Positions 50,227 through 62,150 are shown, counted from the first letter of the stretch. The stretch is DNA of 64,000 nt from Oopsacas minuta (GCA_024704765.1 JAKMXF010000088.1:310001-374000), one strand, 5' to 3'. Translations and numbers: made by a program. The notes: a model not told the origin generated them from the sequence alone.

Positions 50227-52251
50227 ACACAGTCTACCCAAAGTTAAAACTTACTATGAAGTGATAATCTGGGACACTCCAATAATATGAAATATTGTTA
50301 ACACAACAAGCATCAATGAGATTAAGAAGTAAATATCCAAATATGACTTAGTCACTAATAATAATTAGTAAATTATAGGAAAGTTGTAAGCACTTAGGGA
50401 TATATTATTAATATGAAAAGTTAATTGAACTGAAAGTACGAAAGTGTTATTTGGAGAACTAAAATTATCACAGATTGAAAGCACTGATTATAATGTTTTC
50501 TATTTGTTGTCGTATTCATTCTAGGATTGAATCATTTATGACATCATAATTTTAATAATTTAGTTAATTTCTTTAAGGACCCATTAATCAAAAAACGGCT
50601 TTACAACTTTTAGGGGCGAGTTGAAGCTCACGTGTGTTAGAGACTAATTGCCCCGATAGCCCCCCCCTATGCATCAACGGCCTGCTTCTACCTAATAGAA
50701 ATATCAGTTATTAAATATATTTTGCAACTCCCAAGGCTGTTCTTATAAGCGATAACCATTGTAATGGTAAAATGATATTATCCCCATCCATACAAGTATA
50801 ATTCCTGAGTCTACTTCAATACACAACGTAGGAGATTATATACTGATAAGATAATTCACATGTAATCAGTAATGATGATGAAAATATTACTTTATGAGTA
50901 TTAAATTACGAAAATTATCTGAAACCTACGAAATTATGAAATCTACTACTCTTTTGAAAGTCGAAAAGGGTTTCCACTACTATAAGAATGCATATTGCCG
51001 ATAGCATTGTGTTTATCTCTGAAGAAAGTTGCAATAATGTTAATACAACTCCCAATGGAGTACAATCCTCTATAATAATGATTGCTTGCATGAATATATG
51101 AGTTGTGCATACGTATAAAGAGCTGTTATAGGAGCAGCAGGTATGTACGTAGTAAAAGATGGTTCTGGATTACTATCTAGTATTTTAATAATCATATGTA
51201 CGTATCACCATGTAATGATATACTCAAATAAATAGTGAGTGATATATCTATACTCTACTTACTTGTCTATTATACATCTGCATTGTATATTGTCCAATGG
51301 GTATGGTATCTCATAGTTCACTTAGAACACATTGTTCACTGATGGATAACTAGAGAAATATTCTGTATTCCAAAACTATTTCGCGGTTTGTATTGCCAGT
51401 GGTGTAGCCGGCCTTGGGAGACTACAGGCGCATGGGTGGCGCGAACCACCTTGTCTAAGCCACTGTATATAGTTCGGACTGTAGTTATATTCAGATCTTT
51501 CAATTTCTATAAATTAACAGAGTCTGTTGGAACAAGAATAAATAAATTCACCTTTACATAGCAAGGAATTGAATACCTAATATTCTAATCCATAATACTC
51601 GTGACTTTGTAATCCTTTAAGAAAATGCACGAGGAGAATTATAATAACCTATTTGTTTGAAAAGAAAGAAGTTTTTTGTAAAGATTATGACTATCTTGTA
51701 TGTTGTACAATTTATCGTCGTAGCCAGATGTTCAATTTGTGTTCAAATTGGTAGAATCTAGATTCTCCTTATTTTGAATAATCTGTGAAACACGTAGGAT
51801 AGGTTACTATAAAACAGCTTATATGTGTATTAAGTAACATAATGTTTGTAGAAAACGAGGCTGTGAAAATATTGATGATGTTTGTAAGATTTATCTTCTA
51901 AAGTAGATAATCTAAATTTTCTATGACTCGTTTGAATTTCCAATACTGTAAAAATCAAATATTAAACAGATAATATTCGTAATAGATGTATTGCAAGAAT
52001 TTCATTTCTGAATTTACTGAATAGATTATGAGTCATTATAGAAACTCTTATATGAGATATATCTGATTTGGTTATCAGAGAGTTGAGTGTATAACAATTA
52101 GTAAATATATCATCTGTGATATTTATTTCATGGTTCGATTGATAACCCCGATAATTGAAGAACTAAAGTCCCAACCAAAAATCTTGTTCATATTGAAAGT
52201 TAGTCATTTGATGGTAGACAAAGATAGACTAACTTAAGTATAAATAACCCT

Positions 52252-53244
52252 ATGGAAATGAAAAATTATATTCGAATTCAATTCAAAATGCACTACCAAG
52301 CTCTACAACAACAACAACAACAACAACAGTACCAAAATAACATTCCAATCCGTTATAAAACGCCAGAAATAAACCCAAGAATCAGGGAATTCGCATCTAA
52401 TGAGAAATTCCTAAGACGTTCTCCATCTCTTGACACGAGACCCGAGTACATCAACCTAAGAGAACTTCCTCTTCATATACACCATCCACCCAAAGAAGTG
52501 CACATGAACTCGGAAAGGGGATATTTAGCAAACAAGCCGAAGGCCATTACTCCCCCGGAGTTCAGTAAATTTAACCATTTCCCACCTGCATCTCCAATAC
52601 GCTCGAACACCCCAGACGGGCGACACTTCAGGACTAATGAGCATGAAATTCTGCATAATCTAAACCCAGTTCACCCGATACAAATACAACAGCATCATAA
52701 TCAATGCATTTCCCCTTTAGGAAGGAAGGATGCTCGTGACGCGTACCAGTTGGCGAACAACGAACGAACAATAGAGATTTTGAAGGATCAATCAAAACAG
52801 GATAAAAGGGAGATGGAAAAAATGAGACGAGAAATTGAAAATCTACATGATTGCATAGGAAAACTCTCAATCGAAAACTATCAAGCCAAGAATCTCCTCG
52901 AACAAGAAACCGAGGAGAATTCAAAGTTGAGCACTCAACTCGCAAGAACTAACCTTGAGCTAGCAGAACTACGAGAAAAGCATCTTGTATCCAGAAGGGC
53001 AGTGTTTGAATTCCAAACAGGTCAAGTCCGTAACCATGACAACAGACAGAATATCACTGCAAACATGATTATTTCTCCAGAGCACATGTCAGCAATCAGA
53101 GGTTACAACAATAAAGTTGAAGAGATGGAGAGGAAGCTATGGGAGAAGAATCAGGAACTAAATGTCATGAAGATGACTTGTGAGATTGAAAGGAAAGAGA
53201 AGATGAACTACTCGAACTTTATGAAGATGCTCTATATCTCCTAG
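52252..53244 (+). CDS. Single-exon poly-Q coiled-coil protein 2, function unknown
   Basis: 330 residues. A poly-Gln run lies near residues 20-27 (LQQQQQQQQY). About 150 residues follow that are rich in Pro, Arg, Asn and His and predicted disordered (SPIRSNTPDGRHF, RRSPSLDTRPEY). A coiled coil runs from about 165 to 245 (QSKQDKREMEKMRREIENLH, TEENSKLSTQLARTNLELAE) and a second short one near 285-320 (KVEEMERKLWEKNQELNVMK). No known domain recognised. Its intronless form and layout resemble the neighbouring genes at 45530, 59287 and 60860. Confidence 0.7.
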   Translation: MEMKNYIRIQFKMHYQALQQQQQQQQYQNNIPIRYKTPEINPRIREFASNEKFLRRSPSLDTRPEYINLRELPLHIHHPPKEVHMNSERGYLANKPKAITPPEFSKFNHFPPASPIRSNTPDGRHFRTNEHEILHNLNPVHPIQIQQHHNQCISPLGRKDARDAYQLANNERTIEILKDQSKQDKREMEKMRREIENLHDCIGKLSIENYQAKNLLEQETEENSKLSTQLARTNLELAELREKHLVSRRAVFEFQTGQVRNHDNRQNITANMIISPEHMSAIRGYNNKVEEMERKLWEKNQELNVMKMTCEIERKEKMNYSNFMKMLYIS

Positions 53245-56218
53245 AGAAATGCAGTGCTTAATAAGACTGTAAATAATTGAACTAAAAACCGCTCTTACAA
53301 TTGTATATTATTGTTCTTACCCTTATTTCTCATACTTATTCTATGTTATATGTATTTTGATTACAGGAATAAATCGAAAATTGAATTGCTTAATTAATTA
53401 ATTATTAGGGAATGAGTATTGATATGATAAATTGGCCTTGGATAAGAAATTTGGAATTCCAGTAATTGAAGAATTGTCCAAAAGTATTCACTCGTATAAT
53501 AAAAGTTTCTATAAAATTTAATAATTTTCATCCAACAAAATGAAGAAAAAGAGTATACAATATTTTGGAAAAAGGGCTAAAAAGAGAAACCATAAAGTTA
53601 GCATAGTCTGACAAGGTAAAAACATATATAATTCAGAAATAATCGTATATTCTAATAGCTTCATACAAATTATTAAATGAGCACTACGTATGTGATCCTA
53701 CAGTAATAAGAGATATTAATATTATTGAACTAAGTGATGCGAAAAGCAGAATTTGGCTAAAAAGATATTTACAGTTTATTGGACATTAATTCAAGAAAAT
53801 ATGGTTTGTATATAATTATCCCTATAATGAATAATAGCTTATCTAAACTTTGAATTGAAATAAGATACGGAGACAATGAATCAACTACCTCATCTACCTT
53901 TAGGGCGTATTCAAACGATTTAATTCGTCTCTCGAGTAGAAAAATATCTTGTTAACCATAGTACAATAATTTCCCATCAAACACCTTTCCCAAAATGCTA
54001 GAAAATAAGCCAAACTTCATATATGATGTATTACCCATTAAATGTATTATCTATTACCTCGCTCTATGTCTAACCACCTGAAATCTGAAGTTTCTACCGA
54101 TGTAAAAATAATGAAATATCCAATGTACATTATGCTGTTGAATACCTGGCAACCAGAGTGAAGAAAAAACCAGGACGGAATGACTCATTTAGCGGGACAT
54201 CGCGGGACATAGCAATAGAATAGACTACAAAAAGGCGTGATAGGTTTTGGGCAAGATTTCCGGGACATTAGCTTTAAGCCCTCAACACATATCCGAAAAA
54301 TCGGGATTTCCAAAATACTATATTTAAAATAAAATTTGGGTACTTTATTTTTAGTCCGGAATTGATTGAGTATATAGCAAGAGCGATAAACTTGTAATTT
54401 AATATTTGTGTGTGTGTGGGGGGATACTAAGTTGTTTAATACGTCTTGTAATGAAGACGTATTACGTATAATGCGTATTATACGTTCAATCTACAATTTT
54501 TGGTGACGTACTTCTATTGGGCTGATTTCTGCAATATATATTTCGTATGAAAACAGAAGTTCTCGAATTGTTAATGAGAAATATCAGCTTTTTTGACCAA
54601 ATTATATAATAATTGATAATCATGTATAAGTCTAAAAGTGTCAAAATCTCCTATTTCGAGATTAACCTAGACGTTAATACAACTTAGGTGGAATATGCTA
54701 TGTAACAGGCAATTCATAAACTACAATGATTTTAGCTTGGGTAACGTTGAAAAGAACAAATATTGAAGATCAAGATCGATCTTTATATGAAAAGTTGAAA
54801 CGATGGAAGAAGATATTACACTTCACGAGCTAAAGAATTACACGCTTGAATCAAGCAATTTCATACTTTAGTCAAATGATTCTACACATGCCTGAGCAAA
54901 TAGTGCATAATATAATAAGAATTAAGCATTTTGTATTACCTGAAAAGCATTCTTTTACTAAAGTAAGACTAGAAAATGTGATTAATTAACTCATTTCGTT
55001 ATCAATGAACTTGTGGTTATATTTTATTGAAATATTTGTTAATTGTCAGTAATCTCACATATGATACAATCGAGTTTTCTAGCTGTCTAAATATCCAAAG
55101 AATAAAGTATAATAAATCCAGATTGTCATAGACAATTATATCTTGAAGTTACATATTATTTGTAGGGCATTATTCATAAACTGTGAGGATGTTGGAAGAA
55201 CTAAATTTATCAACAACAGGTTCTAATATTGCTCTTCACTCTAAAAATGATTCCTTCCTGATCTCTGTTTCCTACAAATTCATGGATGAAAATAAGTAAT
55301 TACTTTACATGGCCTGCCAAATAGCTTCATAGCCAGCTTGAATGTATGCATAAAATTTCTGAGAAATAGCGCACTAACTGTCGCGTGATACACAAGTGTT
55401 ACAATACCCTAACACCCCAGTAGCATCTAGGTAACTTTGGTATGTATGTTAATACAGTAGAAACATTATTGTCTCCCTAAAAGCACGAGAAAGCAGTAAA
55501 AAAGCCGTTAGCAAAAATTTTAGACTATCAACCGTGGTGAACAAAGGTATTTTTAATTCACAATCTTAACTGTGACGATAACTAGTATGTTTTTGGAGTT
55601 TACCTACCCATAAAGTGCTAAAACATAAATTAATTATATGAACCACTCAGATCACTTTATAGAAGTACAAGTGAATATGCTACTTTCAGTATAATCCAAT
55701 TAATTATTGTAGGTAGATTTCTCATGATTGTAATTCGTAAGTATACGTTAATTTTAGGTTTATTTTATAATTAGAAATCTTGCAATTATTAAAATATTTG
55801 TAGCCCTGAGTAATACTGAAGGGTGCTCTTCCTGGGTTATCGTCTAAGGAAATGTCAATAATTTCCTTGTATGGAATATGGAAATTCCATTATCAGGTGC
55901 TGAATTTTGTTATTAGCATGCAATGAAGATGAACAATATTAGCTCATTTTCATTAAGTAATATGTTTCTCAATTAGAGATTTAATATCGATAAAATGAAC
56001 TAAATACAATGGATCATAGGATTAATTCTAAATACACGCACGCACAGAAAGTGAAAATGATTGTCAAATTTTCCTCTAGAAATCTGGGTCTCCAATGAAT
56101 TTCATGAAGAAATATATTCAGTAGTGTTGATTTTACCTTTTCTCAACTCTAACAATTACATACAGAATCTTAGGGTTTCTATTTTCCAAAGTTCATTAGA
56201 TTCATCAACTTTATAATG

Positions 56219-56342
56219 TTATATCGAAGCTCAAGGAATCGCGATAATTACTTCGATATTACCAATGAAATATATCTCACTTTGATAGTTTGGGATCATA
56301 TTTGTATAATTTTAGAGTTCGATATAACGGGGGAGTTACCTG
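56219..56342. mobile_element. Family A element, decayed
   Basis: gttatatcgaagctcaagga at the left and gatataacgggggagttacc at the right, with the internal family words gcgataattacttcgatatt and agtttgggatcatat. Confidence 0.7.
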
Positions 56343-56362
56343 TAATATAGGCAATTGCAATT

Positions 56363-56524
56363 GCATACTTGCCAACCTGAGTGAACAAAAATCAGGAGGG
56401 AAGTCACTAATTTAGTGGGACATCGCGGGACGTAGCATATTTGTATTAGACCAGTTTTGGCGGGATATTAGCCTCATCGGCCCTCATCATGTGTCCAAAA
56501 AAGCGGGACAGTTGGTAAGTATGC
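56363..56524. mobile_element. Family D foldback element
   Basis: Ends GCATACTTGCCAAC and GTTGGTAAGTATGC, extended by CAATT on the outside. Internal gtgggacatcgcgggacg matches 54190-54215. Non-coding. Confidence 0.8.
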
Positions 56525-56684
56525 AATTGGTATGGTGAATTCAAAAGGCATATGAAATACCAAGGATTCACTTAATCAACCGAATAAACATATATTACAA
56601 CCATAAGTATCATTAAATAAATTTATAACTTCGAAACAATTTATGAACGTAACTAGGTATTAAAAGGAAACACATCAACACCAA

Positions 56685-57515
56685 TTAGAATATATTAAAT
56701 AATTGTACACCAGAATTAGAGAGGGAAATAATCTTGTCTTTCTTATAAACAGCAATCGCGCTTGGAGTAAAAGAGAAAATATCGAATAAATTTATCTCTA
56801 CAATCTCTCCTCGCTCCAAATTGAGGAAATAGAGGAAACGATGTATAGGAGAAGTGAAAATAAAATTACCAGCAGGGTCAATTGTGAATTGTTTAATACG
56901 AGTAAATTTGGGCAAATTCAGAGAGATAATTGTAATAAAATTTCCTTCTAGAGTAAATACACCCATAAGGAGCGGTTTTTGTGTTACAACAAACACACAA
57001 TTTGAATGAATTGCTAAGTCAATCGGACAAATAGACATTTCCTTGAATTCAAACAAATTTGTAAGTGCAGTGTCAAAGGCAACTATTCGGCCGTTTCCCC
57101 AATCACAAACATAGACAACTTCGAGGTAATATTGTATAGATGTTGGCCAACAAAACTCAACATCACTTGCACTTCCGACTTCATAAATCAACTCTCCGGC
57201 TTTTGAATAACAAATAATGCTATTCGTAAAACTATCCGAAACAAATATATTCAAATCTGTAAATGCTATTCCACTAGGTCTAACTAAACCACTGCTTATC
57301 ACGTGCACACATGTAGCTATCTGTTCATGTATCAATATTGTCATAACAGATCCAAAACCTTCATGCGTTTCTCCAATATAGAGTTCTTTAGCTAGATTGT
57401 CAATAGCTATACACCGTGGATCCAATAAACTTAATTTGTTAGCTGGTTCTATTGGTATTACTTGTGTAGTTGAGATATTGTAATCTCTATACTTGTGTCC
57501 TGTTGTTGCTATCAT
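56685..57515 (-). CDS. Divergent NHL beta-propeller protein
   Basis: Single exon, 276 residues. It is built almost entirely of NHL-type strands: LLDPRCIAIDNLAKELYIGE, LVRPSGIAFTDLNIFVSDSF, CWPTSIQYYLEVVYVCDWGN and IDPAGNFIFTS. No coiled coil precedes it. It ends VQLFNIF, like the LQFF end of the three NHL proteins at 13-27 kb, and it is intronless like them, which suggests a distant local paralogue that has lost or never had the N-terminal half. Likely a protein- or RNA-binding propeller; function unknown. Confidence 0.8.
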   Translation of the reverse strand: MIATTGHKYRDYNISTTQVIPIEPANKLSLLDPRCIAIDNLAKELYIGETHEGFGSVMTILIHEQIATCVHVISSGLVRPSGIAFTDLNIFVSDSFTNSIICYSKAGELIYEVGSASDVEFCWPTSIQYYLEVVYVCDWGNGRIVAFDTALTNLFEFKEMSICPIDLAIHSNCVFVVTQKPLLMGVFTLEGNFITIISLNLPKFTRIKQFTIDPAGNFIFTSPIHRFLYFLNLERGEIVEINLFDIFSFTPSAIAVYKKDKIISLSNSGVQLFNIF

Positions 57516-58004
57516 TATTTGTCTATTAAAAATACAGCTGACATAATTAGGTTATCGTTTAATCGGGTCAATTACTATAGACAGAATTATACGAATTCAA
57601 TGGAAGTCTCTTAATTGGGATACGGATAGGCGGGATATTTGGTTAATTGGAAAGAAATTTTGGGTTTACGGCTTATGGAAAATGATCATAATGGATCGAA
57701 ACACTACATTTATCAATTCGCCAAAAATTTTTCTAAAATTTCAAATTTTGCATACTGGGGTTAATATATGCAAAACATTACTCCCGAATTTTTCAGATTA
57801 ATCTGCTTCCCTCTAGTTAGTCTAGTATATATCTCCACTATATTCAATACCCCAGGGCAAATAATCCAATGCATTGTTACCAAATGAAATAGACTTTAAA
57901 TTTCACGAATTCGCCTTATAATCATTGATGATATATACCTCCTATCAACAGAATACCTATCAGAATACAATCGTAATATTTGACTATTAATAATATAAAT
58001 AACA
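57516..58004. other. Spacer between the divergent NHL gene and MIC10
   Basis: AT-rich, about 490 bp, no motif recognised. It would hold the promoter of the NHL gene. Confidence 0.4.
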
Positions 58005-58337
58005 TTAAGGAATCTCTATCTCCTCAGCAGTAGTAGATTCTGTGTATCCAGGGAGGTTTTTAGCTGATTTTAGTGAATTCTGACAATTCCCTATTGAATA
58101 GCCAGAAGCTAAACCTAATGCTAGGCAGATCGGCCAACCACGGAACGGTTTTCTGTAAAGTAGAAAGTTAAATAGAACCCCTATGCCAAACCCTATACTG
58201 TTTCGTGTTAAGAATTCTGCAATACAATTGTCTATACGATGAGATACTTCACCTTTCCCATTGAACACTTGAGGAGTTTGTAAGCTATCTATACTGGGAG
58301 TATTCTGTTTGGGAGTTATATCTTTGCTATCTGACAT
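58005..58337 (-). CDS. MICOS10: MIC10 (MINOS1), MICOS complex subunit
   Basis: Single exon, 110 residues. The core matches MIC10: DNCIAEFLTRNSIGFGIGVL, then FNFLLYRKPFRGWPICLALG and LASGYSIGNCQ. This gives two short membrane segments with glycine-rich motifs (GFGIG and GLASGYSIG) joined by a basic loop, the hairpin by which MIC10 oligomers bend the mitochondrial inner membrane at crista junctions. The N-terminal tail is longer (about 40 residues versus 15-20 in human), acidic to neutral and Ser/Thr-rich. ATG 58337 is the only in-frame ATG close to the core, apart from open sequence above it. Confidence 0.9.
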   Translation of the reverse strand: MSDSKDITPKQNTPSIDSLQTPQVFNGKGEVSHRIDNCIAEFLTRNSIGFGIGVLFNFLLYRKPFRGWPICLALGLASGYSIGNCQNSLKSAKNLPGYTESTTAEEIEIP

Positions 58338-59286
58338 CACTAATAGTAGCTAATGTGAGTATCTTAAATGAATTGATTGAATTTCTTAACTGAAATAAAA
58401 TTAGATCGGAATTCCGCGAAATTTAGAAGATATATATATATATATATTCATGCGGGCAAATATCTGTATTTTAATCCACACACACATAACACGAAAATAC
58501 ATAATTCCGATCGAAGCAATTAGTGTTCATCCAGCCCTTCATTGTCATATGGGAAATAGAATTCTCAATATTTCGACTTGTCCCGTGAATACAGAATGAT
58601 GGCAACATTTTCTATGATTTGAAAAAGTTAAAAAGCCAATTTGAATAGATATCTGACCGGAAATTGCTTTAAATTTGTATGAGGATGATGTATGCATGAT
58701 TAGTATGAAATCAAAATATTAAGAGTGTAATATAGGACAAATCAATAGAGTTAGAACATAACGTCTACAGCTGAATAGATTGTTAGCAGAATAACAGTAC
58801 ACTATTGTGAAATGTCTGTACCAACATAAGGGTAACTGTTACAGATATTATAAGGCATAAAATTTCTATTTTAATCTTCAATCAGTTTTGGAATATGAAC
58901 ACTCATCATTATTGCAAAATAATTATTTGTATTTTAATCAATTCTGCAAATATCCTCGCGTAAGTCAGTTTTTATCGAAAGTAGGAGAAGTTTAATCATG
59001 AGTATTCAAACAAATCATCATTGGAAAGTAAGTACACTGACACGCGTTAGAAATAAACAGGAAATACATTTTGCGAATATAGTCAAGTGTGGAAAAATAG
59101 GGGACAAATGGTAAAACTTTTAAATACTTAGAGTAAAAAGCTTACGAAATATATATTTAAGTCAGTTTAGAAAGGAATGACACAGAATTTACCCTAATAA
59201 TATTGATGACATAATACTATCATAGACTGTATAAATACTTAACAAACAAAAAAACTATACAAAAATCAAATATTAAAATATAAAAA
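58338..59286. other. Divergent spacer between MIC10 and coiled-coil gene 3
   Basis: About 950 bp, AT-rich. A (TA)n microsatellite is at 58430-58448. No gene seen. Confidence 0.45.
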
Positions 59287-59907
59287 ATGACTCATTATCA
59301 AAATCTCGAGATGGTTTTAAGATGTGATGGATTAAGAGGATGCATGCCCAAAAAATGCCAAACAACCTATGGTAAGATTAAATGTCATCCAGATCCTTCA
59401 GCTAGAGAAGGGATTGAACTCGCGAAAATATACGACAACCTCCAACAGGAAAGGACACGAGCGGACAAGACGGAAAGGGAAAATGAACTCAATATGAAAA
59501 AACTAAAGGCAATAACAAATGAACTACAACAATGTGAAAAGGAGAGGGAAAGTTATCAAAATGAAAATGCAAAACTCAGGGAATTAAATTTACAAATGTT
59601 AACAAACGCCGCTCCTAAAAAGGAATCAGTTGAGCTAGCAACTGTTAGGACAATGCTGGAAATAAAAGATAAAGAAGCAGAGGACATATTTAAACGAGCA
59701 CAAAATCTCGAGAAAGAGTTGGAACAAATGAGAAAGGCTTTGAGAGAAAAAACAGGGGAAATTTTAGATGTTCGTGAAAAATTCAAAAAATCACAAAGTG
59801 AAAAATTAGAGATGGAAACTCAAAACAAAATATTGCAAGCCAAAAGTAAAGAAGTTGAAGAAGAGAATAAAACTTATAAATATCTTCTTCTTAAAGAGGA
59901 AAATTAA
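59287..59907 (+). CDS. Single-exon coiled-coil protein 3, function unknown
   Basis: 206 residues. A Cys-containing N-terminus (LRCDGLRGCMPKKCQTTYGK) is followed by an almost unbroken coiled coil from about residue 45 to the end (LQQERTRADKTERENELNMK, KDKEAEDIFKRAQNLEKELE, KFKKSQSEKLEMETQNKILQ). Terminal residues are LLLKEEN. No known domain recognised. It converges on the gene at 60860-61963. SYQNENAKL resembles TNYQNENANL of the protein at 45530, so they may be old paralogues, though coiled coils converge easily. Confidence 0.7.
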   Translation: MTHYQNLEMVLRCDGLRGCMPKKCQTTYGKIKCHPDPSAREGIELAKIYDNLQQERTRADKTERENELNMKKLKAITNELQQCEKERESYQNENAKLRELNLQMLTNAAPKKESVELATVRTMLEIKDKEAEDIFKRAQNLEKELEQMRKALREKTGEILDVREKFKKSQSEKLEMETQNKILQAKSKEVEEENKTYKYLLLKEEN

Positions 59908-60859
59908 AACTGTCATTTTAGGCTGTAAGAACATTAACTTCTATAAAACATATTTATTCGTTGAAAATAAGCTAAGATTAGTAAATAATTCGGGGGGAAA
60001 TGGGTATTGGGCACCGTTACTTTCGGAAAATTTCAAATTAGGATATAGAAAATGGTGTGGAAGATAATTTATATTAATTATAGGAAACTAATGCTCAATG
60101 AAATACACAGACAAGTTAGTTTAGGCCTCTGTTAGTTGGAAACATGTTTCAGCTCCACCACCCGAATCTTATTTGGCTATCGCACTAATATTGTCATTAT
60201 TTCACCATATACTTAATGCATTTCACCTCAAGGTGTATAAACTGGCTAGTAACACAATAGAAGTATATTTTTCATAGTCTAGCCTATTCTCATATCAAAT
60301 TTGACTTTAGTAATTATAATATTTTATGAATGAAGTCAATAGACCAATTTTCCAGCTGATACCTCACAAAACAATGAGATAATGATAATGAACCGCTCGA
60401 CCGCCCGCATGCATGTTCAGGTGGATCTAATGTGGAACTGAAACAAGTTCATCATTAATAATGGCCTTAAGGTAGATGGGGCTGCTCGATAGATACCACG
60501 AGCTCCTGACGCCACTATGTATATATACAGCTAATGCCGTTCGCATAATAAAACTGGATAACCCATATAATAGAATAGAAAGTATCTTATTGCCCTATGC
60601 ACACCACTTAGATAGAAAATACAATCTTACTATTATTATGCACACCGAAAATATTCCAAAATTATTCCGTCATCTTTCCCACCAAGAATAAAGGAGATGG
60701 ATTATAGGCCAGTTTCTATTAATATTAAAGGACTTCAAAAAATATAGTTTAGTGAATTATTGAACAAAATAGGGAATCTTTATAAAGTATTGAACTATAT
60801 GAGTAAAATATCTATATGGGTGGAAATCCCTTATGACGTAATATGAGTCAGGATTGAAG
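59908..60859. other. Convergent spacer with a 354-bp repeat element
   Basis: Contains the element at 60122-60475. A 71-codon open frame follows at 60476-60691 without recognised homology; I do not call it a gene. Confidence 0.5.
60122..60475. mobile_element. About 350-bp inverted-repeat-ended element
   Basis: Inverse-orientation copy of the element in BiP intron 3 (22908-23252), highly similar through the interior (gtgtataaactggctagtaa, cctattctcatatcaaattt). The ends carry AACATGTTTCAGCTCCAC and GTGGAACTGAAACAAGTT. No coding capacity. Confidence 0.85.
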
Positions 60860-61963
60860 TTATAACTCTGAGATTGCTTTCTCAAGCTTTTTAGTTCGTT
60901 TATCATCTGCTACTGGGGTAGTTGGCATACTTAGCTTATCATCAAATGATTTTGATATCCTCCTATGAATTTCCTTGGGGACATGGCATCTGTCGTTACT
61001 CTCTGGTGTGTTTTCCATTTCTTCAACTGATGTAATTGTGTTACTTTCTTGAAGTTCTCGAAGTTTGTTTTTTGTTTCTTCCAAGTCTCTTTTTAAAATT
61101 TGATTCTCTTGAGATAGGTTCTGATTTTGCTCAACAAGTTTCGTGTTTTGTAGTTCTAGCTCATCTTGTGTTTCGCCAAGTTCTTTAATCAAATTTTCGC
61201 GATTCTTTAAATCTTGTTGCACAAGGCGTCTCTCAATAGCAGACCAGCTTGAATCCTTATTTTTGTTTCCCTTCTTTTTGACAGAATGTTCAGCATTTGA
61301 ATCGAATGATACATGATTCTTCTTTATTTTTTTGGTGACAATTTTCGTAGAATTATTTTCACCTATATCTCTCGTCTCGTCTATAATGACGTCATTTGTA
61401 TGTTCAAATTCAGGATGATGAATTTGATGAGCGTCGTTTGATGGAAATTCTGGTATACTTTCATTTGGTTGGTGGAGGGTATTTGATATTGTTGAATGTA
61501 TAGTGAGACCGTCAATCGTTGCTTGTTTGATACCAACGTTTTTCAACTTTTTTTGTTCATTGTTCGACTGGTCATGTTCATCAATTGCCTTTGATTTGCC
61601 TAAACTGAATAAGTTTTTGATACTCTTCCGACTTTTTCGTTCAGTGTGGTCATCTTTATTTGGCTGTAGTTGCTGAATTTCGTCATTTTTACTTTTTGGT
61701 TTATTAGAAATTTTATGATGTTTTGTATGATTTTTAGGTCTGGTATCGAAAATGGAAATCAATGCACGAACACCCTTTAATGAATTTTGCTTCGGCAAGT
61801 GGTTAGGATTTGAATTAGACATTTCATTCATTTCAATCTCGTCTCGATCATTGTCATTTCTAGCGTTTTCGCTTGGTGGATTATCTCGTGTGAATCCAAC
61901 ACATTCTGGATTAGGTCTTTCAAAAGCTTCTAGACTAATTTCTAATGTATTACATTCAGCCAT
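60860..61963 (-). CDS. Single-exon basic coiled-coil protein 4, function unknown
   Basis: 367 residues. The first 230 are hydrophilic and rich in Asn, Lys, His and Ser, with basic patches (HTKHHKISNKPKSKN, TERKSRKSIKNLFSLGKSKA, KKKGNKNKD) and no recognised fold. A coiled coil spans about 245-310 (VQQDLKNRENLIKELGETQD, NQNLSQENQILKRDLEETKN). The C-terminus ISEL fits a class I PDZ ligand (Ser at -2, Leu at 0). Family unknown; possibly cytoskeletal or scaffold. The ATG at 61963 starts MAECNTLEIS. Confidence 0.75.
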   Translation of the reverse strand: MAECNTLEISLEAFERPNPECVGFTRDNPPSENARNDNDRDEIEMNEMSNSNPNHLPKQNSLKGVRALISIFDTRPKNHTKHHKISNKPKSKNDEIQQLQPNKDDHTERKSRKSIKNLFSLGKSKAIDEHDQSNNEQKKLKNVGIKQATIDGLTIHSTISNTLHQPNESIPEFPSNDAHQIHHPEFEHTNDVIIDETRDIGENNSTKIVTKKIKKNHVSFDSNAEHSVKKKGNKNKDSSWSAIERRLVQQDLKNRENLIKELGETQDELELQNTKLVEQNQNLSQENQILKRDLEETKNKLRELQESNTITSVEEMENTPESNDRCHVPKEIHRRISKSFDDKLSMPTTPVADDKRTKKLEKAISEL

Positions 61964-62125
61964 TGAGTCGTAACAAACTTATTGTACAAATTACTATACA
62001 TGTAATATTATACCTGGATATTTATACTGTAACAAAGATAGACACCTGGTTATTATTACTATCATCAGTCTACATACATAATATACCAGTAATCACATAC
62101 ATCATACACTGCAGGTTGATTGTTT

Positions 62126-62150
62126 GATATTATTATTATTATTATTATTA
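62126..62150. repeat. ATT trinucleotide microsatellite
   Basis: About eight uninterrupted copies of ATT, upstream of the coiled-coil gene at 60860-61963. Confidence 0.9.

Larger units (their letters stand above)
48839..52251. other. 3.4-kb gene-poor stretch
   Basis: No gene recognised. It holds an inverted-repeat element (49508-49606), three GGGTCA palindromes (50136-50226), and a 69-bp stretch with hAT-like ends (51397-51465, CAGTGGTGTAGCC ... AAGCCACTG). The remainder is AT-rich. Confidence 0.5.
53245..56684. other. 3.4-kb gene-poor stretch
   Basis: No gene recognised. It contains a degenerate family D repeat (54140-54310, gcgggacatcgcgggacat), a (GT)n tract near 54406, a copy of the 35-bp dispersed word (55282-55315), a family A remnant (56219-56342) and a family D foldback (56363-56524). 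Confidence 0.5.

Noticed and set aside
51397-51465. Possible tiny hAT element (CAGTGGTGTAGCC ... AAGCCACTG)
   Set aside because: End sequences fit the hAT type but the 8-bp flanks do not match and the body is only 69 bp, so I mention it in the spacer only.
60476-60691. A 71-codon frame beginning next to the 350-bp element
   Set aside because: It has an ATG but is short, unsupported by homology, and adjoins a repeat boundary; left as non-coding.
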